Source of the DNA: Rummeliibacillus sp044763875
Lineage (GTDB): Bacteria > Bacillota > Bacilli > Bacillales_A > Planococcaceae
Assembly (NCBI RefSeq): GCF_044763875.1
Contig: NZ_JBIWGZ010000002.1
Span: forward strand, 558,001-622,000
Length of the DNA: 64,000 nt
Direction: 5' to 3'
The stretch's first letter is position 1. Every line of letters begins with the position of its first letter. The position numbers and the translations under genes are program-made. Below the pieces are notes generated by a model. The model was not told the origin of the DNA, made no database searches, and saw only the letters and a list, made by a program, of their open reading frames with translations. Below are positions 28,617 through 37,462 of the stretch, in pieces.

Positions 28617-29748
28617 ATTTAAAATAACTCAATACTTCCTCAACATCCTCATTACTCATCTTTGGATGTAATGGTAATGTCAATGCATTCTCATACCACT
28701 TCTCTGCCTTCGGACATAAGCCCCGTTCATACCCTAAACTTTGATAATATGGATGCCAATAAACGGGGATATAGTGTACATGCACACCGATATTCGCTGC
28801 ACGCATCTCTTCAAAAATTTTTTTACGTGATTTTCCTAGTTTTTCTGTATCGAGCTGAATAGAATACAGATGCCAACCCGATTTCGTATTTTCTAATTGA
28901 TATGGCGCTGTTAATGTGTCAGTATTTTCCATTTTTTTCGTATAAATCGATGCTAATTCACGACGTTTTCCAATGAAAGTATCCAACTTTTTCATTTGAG
29001 AAATACCAAGAGCCGCCTGAATATCGGTCATACGATAATTGTAGCCAAGATCAATCATTTCATAGTACCAACCACCTTGTTCTTCTGAGTAAGGTGTATG
29101 CGAAATGCCATGACCACGGAATAGTAATAATTTCTCGTAGTATTCTTTATTATTTGTTACGATAACGCCACCCTCACCTGTTGTGATAGGTTTTACTGGA
29201 TGGAAGCTGAACATCGTCATATCCGCAGTGAGACCAACTTTACGATTCTTATAATCCGCTCCAAGAGAGTGAGCTCCGTCCTCAATCACAATTAAATCAT
29301 GCTCTTTTGCAATCTTCATAATACGATCAATATCCACCGGTTGACCTGTGAAATCGACTGGAATAATTGCCTTCGTTTTATCTGTGATATTTTTTTCAAT
29401 TTCACTTGGATCAATGTTATACGTTTGTTCATCAATATCAGCAAACACAACTGTTGCACCCATATAACGTGCACAGTTAGCACTTGCAGCAAATGTAATA
29501 GGCGTTGTAATTACTTCATCGCCATCTGTAATACCTGCCGCATAACAAGCTCCATGCAATGCTGCCGTACCATTTGCAAATGATACCGCGTATTTAGCAC
29601 CTACATAATCTGCAATAGCATCTTCAAACTCTTTTACTTTTGGTCCTGTTGTTAAAAACGGTGATTTTAACGTTTCAATTACCGCTTCGATATCTTCATT
29701 TGAAATCCATTGCTTGCTGTATGGAAGGAAATCATTGCGTTTTTTCAT
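28615..29748 (-). CDS. pseC: PseC aminotransferase (pseudaminic acid pathway)
   Basis: PLP enzyme of the DegT/DnrJ/EryC1 family that makes UDP-4-amino-4,6-dideoxy-N-acetyl-beta-L-altrosamine, second step of pseudaminic acid synthesis (B. subtilis SpsC is a relative). The 377-residue protein has SFANGTAALHGACYAAGI near residue 55, VIEDGAHSLGA near 157 and the PLP lysine in SFHPVKPITTGEGG near 184. It starts 14 bases after pseI and is the last gene of the operon. Confidence 0.93.
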   Translation of the reverse strand: MKKRNDFLPYSKQWISNEDIEAVIETLKSPFLTTGPKVKEFEDAIADYVGAKYAVSFANGTAALHGACYAAGITDGDEVITTPITFAASANCARYMGATVVFADIDEQTYNIDPSEIEKNITDKTKAIIPVDFTGQPVDIDRIMKIAKEHDLIVIEDGAHSLGADYKNRKVGLTADMTMFSFHPVKPITTGEGGVIVTNNKEYYEKLLLFRGHGISHTPYSEEQGGWYYEMIDLGYNYRMTDIQAALGISQMKKLDTFIGKRRELASIYTKKMENTDTLTAPYQLENTKSGWHLYSIQLDTEKLGKSRKKIFEEMRAANIGVHVHYIPVYWHPYYQSLGYERGLCPKAEKWYENALTLPLHPKMSNEDVEEVLSYFK

Positions 29749-29762
29749 TTGTTATCGCCTCA

Positions 29763-30809
29763 TTAAATTAAATCTTCAAATTTGATTGGAGTACCCATTA
29801 AATAATCTTTTTTCGCTACTTTATTTAAAAGTGTTGGATAGTACTTCGGTTCTAATCCATACCCTGGTCGAACAATACGAATATTTTCTTCAGTGAATGT
29901 GTCTCCAGCTTTAATATCTTGAGAAACATAAATTGAACGACGGAATTTTAGTGAGGCTTTTTCCTTTTCAGTAGGTCCATAAGTTACTTTCCCTAATGCT
30001 TGCCATGCACGTTCTGTTTCTTCAACTAAAGCCTTCATTTCTGCTGGCTCCATAGAAAAGGCTGAATCTACTCCACCATCAGAACGATTTAATGTAAAAT
30101 GTTTTTCAATCACTGTTGCACCTAATGCTACTGCAGCAACTGCAACTCCTGTACCCATAGTGTGATCTGAGAGACCAACTTGTACATCAAATAACTCACT
30201 CATATGAGGAATTGTTGTAATATTTGTATTTTCGGGTGTTGCAGGGTATGTACTTGTACATTTCAGTAAAATTAAATCCTTACAACCATTTTCTTTTGCT
30301 GTACGTACCATTTCATCTAATTCTGCAGCTGTTGCCATACCAGTAGAAACGATCATAGGCTTTCCTGTAGAGGCTACTTTTTTAATCAATGGCAAATCTG
30401 TATTTTCAAATGATGCAATTTTATATAATGGCACATCTAATGTTTCTAAGAAATCAACGGCTGTATCATCAAATGGGGTACTAAACGCAATCATACCTAA
30501 TTCTTTTGCGCGGTCAAAAATTGGTTTATGCCATTCCCATGGTGTGTAAGCTTCATTGTAAAGATCATATAGGTTTCTACCTTTCCATAAATTCCCTTCA
30601 TCTACAATATCAAATCCTTCGCCATGTACATTCAAAGTTAAGGTATCTGCTGTATACGTTTGAATTTTTAATGCATGTGCACCTGACGCAGCTGCTGCAT
30701 CAACAATCTCTAAAGCTCTTTCTAAAGATTGATTATGATTACCAGACATTTCTGCAATAATGAATGGTTTACTTTCACTGCCAATTAAATACTTCTCAAC
30801 TTTAATCAT
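29763..30809 (-). CDS. pseI: Pseudaminic acid synthase PseI
   Basis: NeuB-family enzyme that condenses phosphoenolpyruvate with the 2,4-diacetamido hexose released by PseG to form pseudaminic acid. The 348 residues contain the NeuB barrel (FIIAEMSGNHNQSLERAL at 16; KIASFENTDLPLI; STGMATAAEL; LKCTSTYPA; GLSDHTMG; ATVIEKHFTLNR) and a C-terminal SAF/antifreeze-like domain (about 285-345). The start overlaps the stop of the methyltransferase gene by 8 bases, so it is coupled to it. NeuB-type sialic or legionaminic synthases are close relatives; the linked pseB, pseC and pseH genes argue for pseudaminic acid. Confidence 0.93.
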   Translation of the reverse strand: MIKVEKYLIGSESKPFIIAEMSGNHNQSLERALEIVDAAAASGAHALKIQTYTADTLTLNVHGEGFDIVDEGNLWKGRNLYDLYNEAYTPWEWHKPIFDRAKELGMIAFSTPFDDTAVDFLETLDVPLYKIASFENTDLPLIKKVASTGKPMIVSTGMATAAELDEMVRTAKENGCKDLILLKCTSTYPATPENTNITTIPHMSELFDVQVGLSDHTMGTGVAVAAVALGATVIEKHFTLNRSDGGVDSAFSMEPAEMKALVEETERAWQALGKVTYGPTEKEKASLKFRRSIYVSQDIKAGDTFTEENIRIVRPGYGLEPKYYPTLLNKVAKKDYLMGTPIKFEDLI

Positions 30810-31710
30810 CTAAACTCCCTCTCTTTCTAGCTATTAAAATAACATCTCTTCCTAACCCTTCTTTTGCTAAACTTTTATACAATTTCTGTTTTAGATTTGG
30901 GTTATTAGTAAACAGATTTTTTTCTAATTTTTTTCGTTTTTTATGGCACTGTCTTCCTAAAGTACTTTCTTTAATATAATTTTCTCCCATTAAAACAAAT
31001 AACTCCATTGGAAAACTCGTTGTTTCTTCCAAAACTTTAAATCCGTTTGATTCAAGTAATTTTTTTAAACTATCAAATGAAAAATAATTAATATGTTCAA
31101 AAGGAGTAATCCACCATTCTTTATTTTCATTTAAAGTACATGCTATTTGTTGTAACTCATTAAAATCATTAGGAACAGCTAAACAAAAAACCCCTTCATT
31201 CTCTAAATTATTATGTATCATTCGAAGAATTTTTGTAGGATTTAACATATGTTCTAATACATGATTCATATGAATAACATCAAACTTCCCTATCTTGTTA
31301 CTGATATTTTCATCAAAAAAGTTTGGTATTATATTTAAACCATTTTCTTTCCCATAATAACTAGCCATTGTAGAAGGTTCTATACCTAACTCTTCCCATC
31401 CAGCTTCTTTAGCGGCAGTTAAAAAATAGCCTGCACCTGTCCCTATATCGAGTACATTTATATCCTCATCGTTATTTAAGTACGTCGATATTTGTTGGAT
31501 ACGCTCTGAGTATAAATTTTGCCACCATTCTTTGTCTTCTTCTAAATTCTTTATATAATCTTTTCTATTTTTTTGATAATATTCTTCTGAATACAAATTT
31601 TCAGTTTGCTCTTGAGAAGGAAAGGGATATACATGGTAAAAACCACATTTTTCGCAAGCAATTATATCATGACCATCTTTATGAGATACTACTTTTCCAG
31701 TATGATCCAT
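30802..31710 (-). CDS. SAM-dependent methyltransferase in pse operon
   Basis: A 302-residue class I methyltransferase of the Methyltransf_23 type. The SAM-binding motif I is VLDIGTGAGYFLTAA near residue 85, with the acidic motif II near GIEPS and a post-motif DVIHMNHVLEH near 140. An N-terminal CEKCGF and YPFPSQEQTENLYSEEYY pattern is typical of methyltransferases acting on nucleotide sugars or glycan precursors. It sits between the CMAH-like gene and pseI with overlaps, so its target is probably the pseudaminic acid derivative, a precursor or a substituent on it. That target is inference. Confidence 0.8.
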   Translation of the reverse strand: MDHTGKVVSHKDGHDIIACEKCGFYHVYPFPSQEQTENLYSEEYYQKNRKDYIKNLEEDKEWWQNLYSERIQQISTYLNNDEDINVLDIGTGAGYFLTAAKEAGWEELGIEPSTMASYYGKENGLNIIPNFFDENISNKIGKFDVIHMNHVLEHMLNPTKILRMIHNNLENEGVFCLAVPNDFNELQQIACTLNENKEWWITPFEHINYFSFDSLKKLLESNGFKVLEETTSFPMELFVLMGENYIKESTLGRQCHKKRKKLEKNLFTNNPNLKQKLYKSLAKEGLGRDVILIARKRGSLDD

Positions 31711-31722
31711 TAAATATTCTCC

Positions 31723-33063
31723 TTATTTATGTAAATATGAAATCATATGATGTACAGATCTTTCAAATTCATTTGGTTTTCTATAGAACTTTAATAAACT
31801 AGCAAATTCTGCATTATTCCAATGTGCTTTACGATTTAAGATAAGATCTAATAACTTATAATCCAATGTTATTCTTAAAAATGGCTCTTCTAATTCATTC
31901 TCTTTAACAATTTCACATAACTCTCCATTCATTGGTACTTTATATAAATAGCCCTGATTTGTATTAAGATATAGCGTTGTATCAATCTTCATATTATGGT
32001 AAACATCTGTAATTTTTTTATTCATTCGTTTTTGCGCTATTTTAATATCTTCTAATAAATTATTTTCTTCTATGTCTTCAAATTCAAATGAATATGATTT
32101 CTTACTTAATATTTCTTTTAAATAATTTTCGCGTTCCTCTTTCGATGGTGGTGTAAATGGCGCGGATTTGGATTTTTTCTCTAAATCAAAAAACTCTTCA
32201 GAATTCATCATAATAACTTCTGTACTTATATTATTATCCACTAATAATTGTATTACTGCCTTTTCTACATCTTCAAAAGGTGTAGCTGCTGTATATTGAT
32301 TTAAGTGCCACATTTCTCCACCTATAACCCTTTGAGCAGCGAACGGTAATACATATGTTGGTTTTAAATCTTTACAATATTTCACTAAGCGATTTAAACA
32401 TTTTAATTGGATTTTTTCTTTCTCTATTAATTTTTCATCATGTGTAAAATTTTCAAAGCATTGCGGATAAGGACTAGCACCATTATAACTCGTTAATAAA
32501 TAATCAATTTTTTTATACTTTTTTTTAATATATTGATTCATAGGGGATGATAATTCATATGGACAATCATTCGTATTTACCACTGCATAGTCTCCCCCTT
32601 TAAAAATCGCCATTGAATCGATTTGAAGAGATTTTTCATATCCTTGTGATACTTGACATCCAAAAAACTTATTACAAATTAACGGATCACAATTATCGGC
32701 TGCTAAAATTTCTATACTGAAATCAGCATCTATAAAATAACTTTCTTTATGACTTATTTCAATGATATTTTCGAAACCTATACTTCGTAGTTTATTTAAA
32801 ACATGCTTTTCTTCATAACAATGAATCAAAATCGGTATTTTTTTATCGTAAAAGTTCAATGTCATGCTATCTAAATGATCTTCATGAATATGTGAAATAT
32901 AAATAGCATCTACATCAATATAATTTTCTATTTTCAATTGAATAGGAGGATAATGATATAATCCTCCATAGCAAATACTTTCTGTAAGCCATGGATCACA
33001 TATGATTTTTTTATCTTTATACTCAAGTAATACACATGCATCTGTTAAATAATATACTCTCAT
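31723..33063 (-). CDS. CMAH-like metallo-beta-lactamase-fold protein
   Basis: A 446-residue protein with a metallo-beta-lactamase fold. The metal site motif H-x-H-x-D-H is at residues 58-63 (YISHIHEDHLD), preceded by VLLEYKDKKIICDPWLTES. Later stretches (AVVNTNDCPYEL; YLLTSYNGASPYPQCF; CKDLKPTYVLPFAAQRV) match in order and spacing the non-Rieske part of CMP-N-acetylneuraminate hydroxylase (NTVDC, SDFAGGASGFP, LQPRIYCPFAGYF as I recall them). The C-terminal 60 residues (LDLILNRKAHWNNAEFASLL) also fit the CMAH tail. No Rieske C-x-H / C-x-x-H iron-sulphur domain is present, so it is not a classic hydroxylase. Placed between WbqC and methyltransferase genes inside a Pse operon, it probably acts on CMP-Pse or a precursor. 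Confidence 0.75.
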   Translation of the reverse strand: MRVYYLTDACVLLEYKDKKIICDPWLTESICYGGLYHYPPIQLKIENYIDVDAIYISHIHEDHLDSMTLNFYDKKIPILIHCYEEKHVLNKLRSIGFENIIEISHKESYFIDADFSIEILAADNCDPLICNKFFGCQVSQGYEKSLQIDSMAIFKGGDYAVVNTNDCPYELSSPMNQYIKKKYKKIDYLLTSYNGASPYPQCFENFTHDEKLIEKEKIQLKCLNRLVKYCKDLKPTYVLPFAAQRVIGGEMWHLNQYTAATPFEDVEKAVIQLLVDNNISTEVIMMNSEEFFDLEKKSKSAPFTPPSKEERENYLKEILSKKSYSFEFEDIEENNLLEDIKIAQKRMNKKITDVYHNMKIDTTLYLNTNQGYLYKVPMNGELCEIVKENELEEPFLRITLDYKLLDLILNRKAHWNNAEFASLLKFYRKPNEFERSVHHMISYLHK

Positions 33064-33076
33064 AAACTATCACCTT

Positions 33077-33775
33077 TCATATTTCTAGCTTTAAATATTC
33101 TTTCGTTCCATCTCTACCCAGATTAGCTATAACATCTAATATAGATAAATATGGGATGAAGTTCTCTGTACATTTTTGGTTATACTTCTTTGGAACAAAA
33201 TCAAATTTTTCTACTTTTATCGAGCTAGAAAAGTACCCTTCTTCCGTAATATATTCTAAAGAACCTGGAGCACTTACATATGTATCAGCATCTATTTCTT
33301 CACAAATTTTCAAAAGATATTCAGACTTCTTCCCTGTCGACTGTAGTTGACTACTATATAAAATCTCTGTATCTATTTCCAAATATCTCATAACAGTAGA
33401 AATGAATTGAATATTTATATCACATAATAAATCAGAAGAATTATTCAAAACACTCTCTTCAAAAATTTGCTGAACATCTCTGAAATATGGATGTTTTTGA
33501 TACGCTTGTTTTAATAATTCACTATGAGAATTTCTCCATCCATCATTAAGAACTTCTACCTCTAGTATCAATTGATCTCTTTTACCTTTTTTCTCAACAG
33601 GAACTGTTAACCATTTCTCTTGTTTATTTAAAATAATGCGATTTCTTTGCTGCCACGATCTACGAGCAAATTGTACATCATCAAAAAAAACAAACTTATC
33701 GACGTTAGAAATCATTGAAAAATATCCTGCCCAAGGTAAATAAGTAGGTTGCATAATAGCACATTTTAATATCAT
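33077..33775 (-). CDS. WbqC-family protein
   Basis: A 232-residue member of the WbqC family (PF08889). The diagnostic N-terminus is IMQPTYLPWAGYFSMI, then DKFVFFDDVQFARRSWQQRN. WbqC proteins occur in O-antigen and glycan clusters, and their chemistry is not settled. Its ATG overlaps the pseH stop by 4 bases, which couples it to the pathway genes. A role in adding or changing an acyl or amino-acyl group on the sugar is possible but only inferred from context. Confidence 0.85.
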   Translation of the reverse strand: MILKCAIMQPTYLPWAGYFSMISNVDKFVFFDDVQFARRSWQQRNRIILNKQEKWLTVPVEKKGKRDQLILEVEVLNDGWRNSHSELLKQAYQKHPYFRDVQQIFEESVLNNSSDLLCDINIQFISTVMRYLEIDTEILYSSQLQSTGKKSEYLLKICEEIDADTYVSAPGSLEYITEEGYFSSSIKVEKFDFVPKKYNQKCTENFIPYLSILDVIANLGRDGTKEYLKLEI

Positions 33776-34278
33776 TTAACCCATTCCTCTTTTAAAATTG
33801 AAAATACCAATTGATTTTTATAATTCCCTTGATAATAGAAAGATTCCCTCTCTACACCTTCTTGTTTAAAACCTATAGATTTGTAAATGTGTATTGCCGT
33901 TTTATTTTCTTCAAAAACTTTTAACCAAATACGATTTATATCCAACCTTTCAAAAAACTCTGTTAGTGCATATTGTAAAGCTTGTTTTGCGTAGCCTTTT
34001 CCTCTTTCTTGTGCCTCACCTATATAAATTTGAAAGAATCCACTGTGATGTTTTTGATTAGTATGGAGTAGGATATTACCTATATAGCAATTATCTACAT
34101 AGATAGCTTTTATAATTGCATTTGAAAGACTTTTAACCCAATTTGTATGAGAATCTAAAGAAATTTTGTTTACGACTCCAAAGTTTTCTTGTATAGAAGA
34201 GATGTTTAACCATTCAACAGTTTTCTCATAGTGTTGTAAACCATAAGGTACTAATTGTACTTTACTCATAAAATTCAA
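33772..34278 (-). CDS. pseH: PseH-like N-acetyltransferase
   Basis: A 168-residue GNAT acetyltransferase. PseH acetylates the 4-amino group made by PseC, using acetyl-CoA. The acetyl-CoA loop is visible in ERGKGYAKQALQYALTEFF near residue 93, with NRIWLKVFEENKTAIHIYKS and IGFKQEGVERESFY after it. It overlaps pseG upstream and wbqC downstream by 4 bases each. Order and length fit PseH; GNAT enzymes alone would not be specific. Confidence 0.85.
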   Translation of the reverse strand: MNFMSKVQLVPYGLQHYEKTVEWLNISSIQENFGVVNKISLDSHTNWVKSLSNAIIKAIYVDNCYIGNILLHTNQKHHSGFFQIYIGEAQERGKGYAKQALQYALTEFFERLDINRIWLKVFEENKTAIHIYKSIGFKQEGVERESFYYQGNYKNQLVFSILKEEWVK

Positions 34279-35342
34279 CCTCCTAAGATTTTTATAATTT
34301 CATCTACTACGACTTGTTTTCCTTTTATATTTACAAGTGTCTTACTTTTTTCAGAGAACTCTTTTAAAGCTAAAAAATTGTTAATATAATATTCAACAAA
34401 CTGTAAAAACTCTTCTTTTTTTATCTTTGATGCATCTCCAATATATTGACAAATACCTTCGTCCTGTAATGATTTTAAAATTGGAAACTGATTTTCTGCT
34501 GTGGATAAATATAATGCTGGCAAACCTACAGCAGCTCTTTCCCATGTTGCTGTTCCAGGAGCACCAATAGACATATAACACATTGTCATCAACTCGGCCA
34601 TATTTTGAGCATTTTGATAGATTTTAATACGATTATTATATTTTGTTTCAAGGCCTTGTAATTCTGTGTAAAATTTATAGTAGGGACCAACGACTATTAA
34701 AAGTTTAATATCTGTAAAACTTTCAATTAAATATTTGCTAAATCTCAAAGTATAATTAAATTCATCCATGCTTCCGAAAAAAATATGAATTATTTTTTCT
34801 TTTTGCGAAGAAATATCTATAGGTGTTATATTGCTAAATTCATTCCTTAATAATGTGTATTTTGTTCCCAAAAAAAACCTAGTTTTTATTGGGTTACGGA
34901 CTTTATATATTTGTTCTAACCCTTCCATTCCATACGATGGATCTAACAAAATATCACATTCTTGAAATTTTTTTCTATAATCATCTATTATTAAAATTTT
35001 TCTTGTATATGTATTTACTGATTTTGTCCATTTTTCATCAATGGCATAGTGATCAACAATAACTAAATCAATCTTTTTATCGACCAAATATTGCTTTGTT
35101 TCATCAATATCCTGTCTCCAATTTGTTGCTGTCCATGTCCATAACGAATCTTGAATTTTTGGTAATAAATATACCCGAAAACCTCTATCTTCAATGAAGG
35201 TTTCCATGCTACCTTCTGCTTTTCTACAAATAAATTCAACAGTATCATTATTTTCTTTAAATTGCTCTGCTAAAGTTAGGCATCGCATCACATGTCCTGA
35301 ACCTATTTCAATTGAAGAATCTACTCGAAAAACGATATTCAT
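34275..35342 (-). CDS. pseG: PseG UDP-sugar hydrolase
   Basis: A 355-residue GT-B-fold hydrolase (SpsG family) that removes UDP from UDP-2,4-diacetamido-2,4,6-trideoxy-beta-L-altropyranose before PseI acts. The N-terminal block FRVDSSIEIGSGHVMRCLTL carries the catalytic His of the family in G-S-G-H-x-x-R-C. Further family features are DHYAIDEKW near 117 and IGAPGTATWERAAVGLPAL near 260. It lies 10 bases after pseF and overlaps pseH. Confidence 0.93.
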   Translation of the reverse strand: MNIVFRVDSSIEIGSGHVMRCLTLAEQFKENNDTVEFICRKAEGSMETFIEDRGFRVYLLPKIQDSLWTWTATNWRQDIDETKQYLVDKKIDLVIVDHYAIDEKWTKSVNTYTRKILIIDDYRKKFQECDILLDPSYGMEGLEQIYKVRNPIKTRFFLGTKYTLLRNEFSNITPIDISSQKEKIIHIFFGSMDEFNYTLRFSKYLIESFTDIKLLIVVGPYYKFYTELQGLETKYNNRIKIYQNAQNMAELMTMCYMSIGAPGTATWERAAVGLPALYLSTAENQFPILKSLQDEGICQYIGDASKIKKEEFLQFVEYYINNFLALKEFSEKSKTLVNIKGKQVVVDEIIKILGG

Positions 35343-35351
35343 TCACATCAC

Positions 35352-36077
35352 CTAAATTTTCTTTTGTTCAATATGTTCATTAATTAAAAACCAAGCTGGG
35401 TTTTGTTCCATCAATCGAACTGCTGATGCCAAATCAAGTTGATTTTCTTTACCCTTATAAGCTTCAAATAAATTTTTAATCAATGCAAAATCTTCTTCTG
35501 TATCTACTGTCCAGCGATACTTACTATAATTAATTTCTCCTTTGTATGAGCCGATTTTAAATTTTTCAGGATGCGTATAAATATAAGCTGTTACATGTTC
35601 TTTATCTCTTTCCAATTTAGCTTGTTTATATGTAGTTTCTAATGTAGCAACTGAAAATACCTCTGTATCTAATCCTCTAGGAAAAGTTCGCTCTATTGTG
35701 TTTGAAACATAATCAAACTCATTATCTAAGAAAAATCGAATTGTCTTATCTACAATTTTATAATCAATAATTGGACAATCTGATGTTAGACGTACAATAA
35801 CGTCTCCACCAAATTGCTTCCAAGTTTCATAATAGCGTTCTAGCACATTGTTCTCAGATCCTCTAAAAATGGATACATTATGATGATTACAAAACTCAAA
35901 AATTTGATTATCTTGTTCCTCTACTGTTGTAGCGATAATCAATTGATCAATTTCCTTGCACTGTCTTAAACGCTCAATTTGATGTAGTAATAAAGGTTTC
36001 CCATTAACTTCTTTTAATATTTTTCCAGGTAATCGACTTGAACCCATTCTTGCCTGAATAATTGCTGATACACTCAT
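35352..36077 (-). CDS. pseF: CMP-pseudaminic acid cytidylyltransferase (SpsF type)
   Basis: Activates pseudaminic acid with CTP to CMP-Pse, the donor used by the flagellin glycosyltransferase. The 241-residue protein belongs to the SpsF branch of cytidylyltransferases: AIIQARMGSSRLPGKIL at the N-terminus, VRLTSDCPIID near 96 and YRWTVDTEEDF near 192. The frame is open 17 codons further up, but TTAGGAGG lies just before ATG 36077, which is taken as the start. Its gene order with pseG and pseB supports the role. Confidence 0.9.
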   Translation of the reverse strand: MSVSAIIQARMGSSRLPGKILKEVNGKPLLLHQIERLRQCKEIDQLIIATTVEEQDNQIFEFCNHHNVSIFRGSENNVLERYYETWKQFGGDVIVRLTSDCPIIDYKIVDKTIRFFLDNEFDYVSNTIERTFPRGLDTEVFSVATLETTYKQAKLERDKEHVTAYIYTHPEKFKIGSYKGEINYSKYRWTVDTEEDFALIKNLFEAYKGKENQLDLASAVRLMEQNPAWFLINEHIEQKKI

Positions 36078-36114
36078 TAAAATGCCTCCTAAACGAAAAA
36101 ATGTAGTCATATGA

Positions 36115-37086
36115 CTACATTTCTTCAACTAACTTTCTTAGTTCTTCAATTGTTAGCCATTGCGTATTTTCATTACTTACATAATGGAAATTATCAGGAA
36201 GTTGCTTGGAACCAACTTTATATTCCTCTGCCCACCAGTTAAACTCTGGTTGAATCACATAATAATCGTCAAATTCAATTGTATGACGCGCATCATCTTC
36301 TGTAATCATCGCTTCATGCAGTTTTTCACCAGGGCGAATACCGACTATTTTAACTTCGCATTCTGGGCCAATTGCTTTCGCTAAATCCATAATGTTCATA
36401 CTTGGAATTTTCGGTACGAATAATTCGCCACCATGCATACGTCCTAAGTTATCGATAACAAATTGCACACCTTGGTCTAACGTAATCCAGAAACGAGTCA
36501 TACGATCGTCTGTTACAGGTAGTACACCAGTTTCACGCATTTTTTTGAAGAAAGGTACAACACTGCCACGACTACCTACAACGTTACCATAACGCACGAC
36601 TGAGAATTTTGTTTTCTTCTCACCAACATAGGCATTCGCTGCAATAAATAACTTATCTGAAGCTAATTTTGTTGCGCCATATAAATTGATTGGGCTACAA
36701 GCTTTATCCGTTGATAATGCAATGACTTTTTCGACATCTTTATCAATTGCAGCATCAATAATATTTTGCGCACCATGGATATTTGTTTTGATCGCTTCAA
36801 ATGGGTTGTATTCACATGCATCAACGTGTTTCATTGCTGCTGCGTGAATCACAATATCAACGCCATCAAATGCACGATATAAACGCTCTTTATCACGAAC
36901 ATCTCCAATAAAGAAGCGTATACGCTCATCTGTAAATTCTTGTTTCATTTCGTATTGCTTTAGTTCGTCTCGGCTAAAAACGATGATTTTTTTTACACCT
37001 AGAGTTAATGCTTTACGTACAAATTTTTTACCGAAAGATCCTGTTCCTCCAGTAACAAGTACAGTCTTATCTGTTAAATTATTCAT
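36115..37086 (-). CDS. pseB: PseB UDP-GlcNAc 4,6-dehydratase (5-inverting)
   Basis: First enzyme of pseudaminic acid synthesis; it converts UDP-GlcNAc to a 4-keto-6-deoxy-L-arabino sugar. The 323-residue short-chain dehydrogenase-type protein has the nucleotide-binding VLVTGGTGSFGKKF at 9-22, VFSRDELKQYEMKQEF, AAAMKHVDACEYNPFEAIKT near 84 (M-x-x-x-K type catalytic site) and GDVRDKERL. PseB is short and cytoplasmic, unlike membrane FlaA1 relatives, and no membrane helix is seen. It is the first pathway gene after maf and the 115-residue protein. Confidence 0.95.
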   Translation of the reverse strand: MNNLTDKTVLVTGGTGSFGKKFVRKALTLGVKKIIVFSRDELKQYEMKQEFTDERIRFFIGDVRDKERLYRAFDGVDIVIHAAAMKHVDACEYNPFEAIKTNIHGAQNIIDAAIDKDVEKVIALSTDKACSPINLYGATKLASDKLFIAANAYVGEKKTKFSVVRYGNVVGSRGSVVPFFKKMRETGVLPVTDDRMTRFWITLDQGVQFVIDNLGRMHGGELFVPKIPSMNIMDLAKAIGPECEVKIVGIRPGEKLHEAMITEDDARHTIEFDDYYVIQPEFNWWAEEYKVGSKQLPDNFHYVSNENTQWLTIEELRKLVEEM

Positions 37087-37095
37087 TTTTTCTCC

Positions 37096-37443
37096 TTAAT
37101 TTTCAATTAGTTCATATACTTTTAATTTATTAACTGTACTTAAAATTTCATATTCTAAAATATCAGCACATAAATTATAATCTTTATTTTCAAATGCTCT
37201 CTCTAATTCATTTAAAATAGTATTTAAATGATTTATATCCAATTCATTTCTATAATTTAAATCATTTAATTTTTTATTTATCGTTGCAATCCATTCGATA
37301 CCTTCAAATAAAAAAGGTACTTCATTTAATGCTTCTGTAACGGATTCACCTCTAAATTTCTCTGCTAAAGGTAAAATATTTACTTTAAGCTTTTCTAAAT
37401 ACTCATTATAACTTTGCATTGTTTCAAAAATTATTGACTCCAT
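37096..37443 (-). CDS. Small helical protein next to Maf
   Basis: A 115-residue acidic, helical protein (SYNEYLEKLKVNILPLAEKF; LNTILNELERAFENKDYNLC) with AAAGGAG before its ATG. I do not recognise the family. It lies 19 bases after maf and 9 bases before pseB, so it belongs to the flagellin-modification operon. Its size, charge and helix content would suit a chaperone or adaptor for Maf or flagellin; this is inference from context only. Confidence 0.65.
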   Translation of the reverse strand: MESIIFETMQSYNEYLEKLKVNILPLAEKFRGESVTEALNEVPFLFEGIEWIATINKKLNDLNYRNELDINHLNTILNELERAFENKDYNLCADILEYEILSTVNKLKVYELIEN

Positions 37444-37462
37444 TTAACCAGCATCTCCTTTT

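Noticed and set aside
31723..33063. Simple annotation as a beta-lactamase or UlaG-type hydrolase
   Set aside because: The ordered motifs after the metal site and the long C-terminal part follow CMP-Neu5Ac hydroxylase more closely than UlaG or lactamases.
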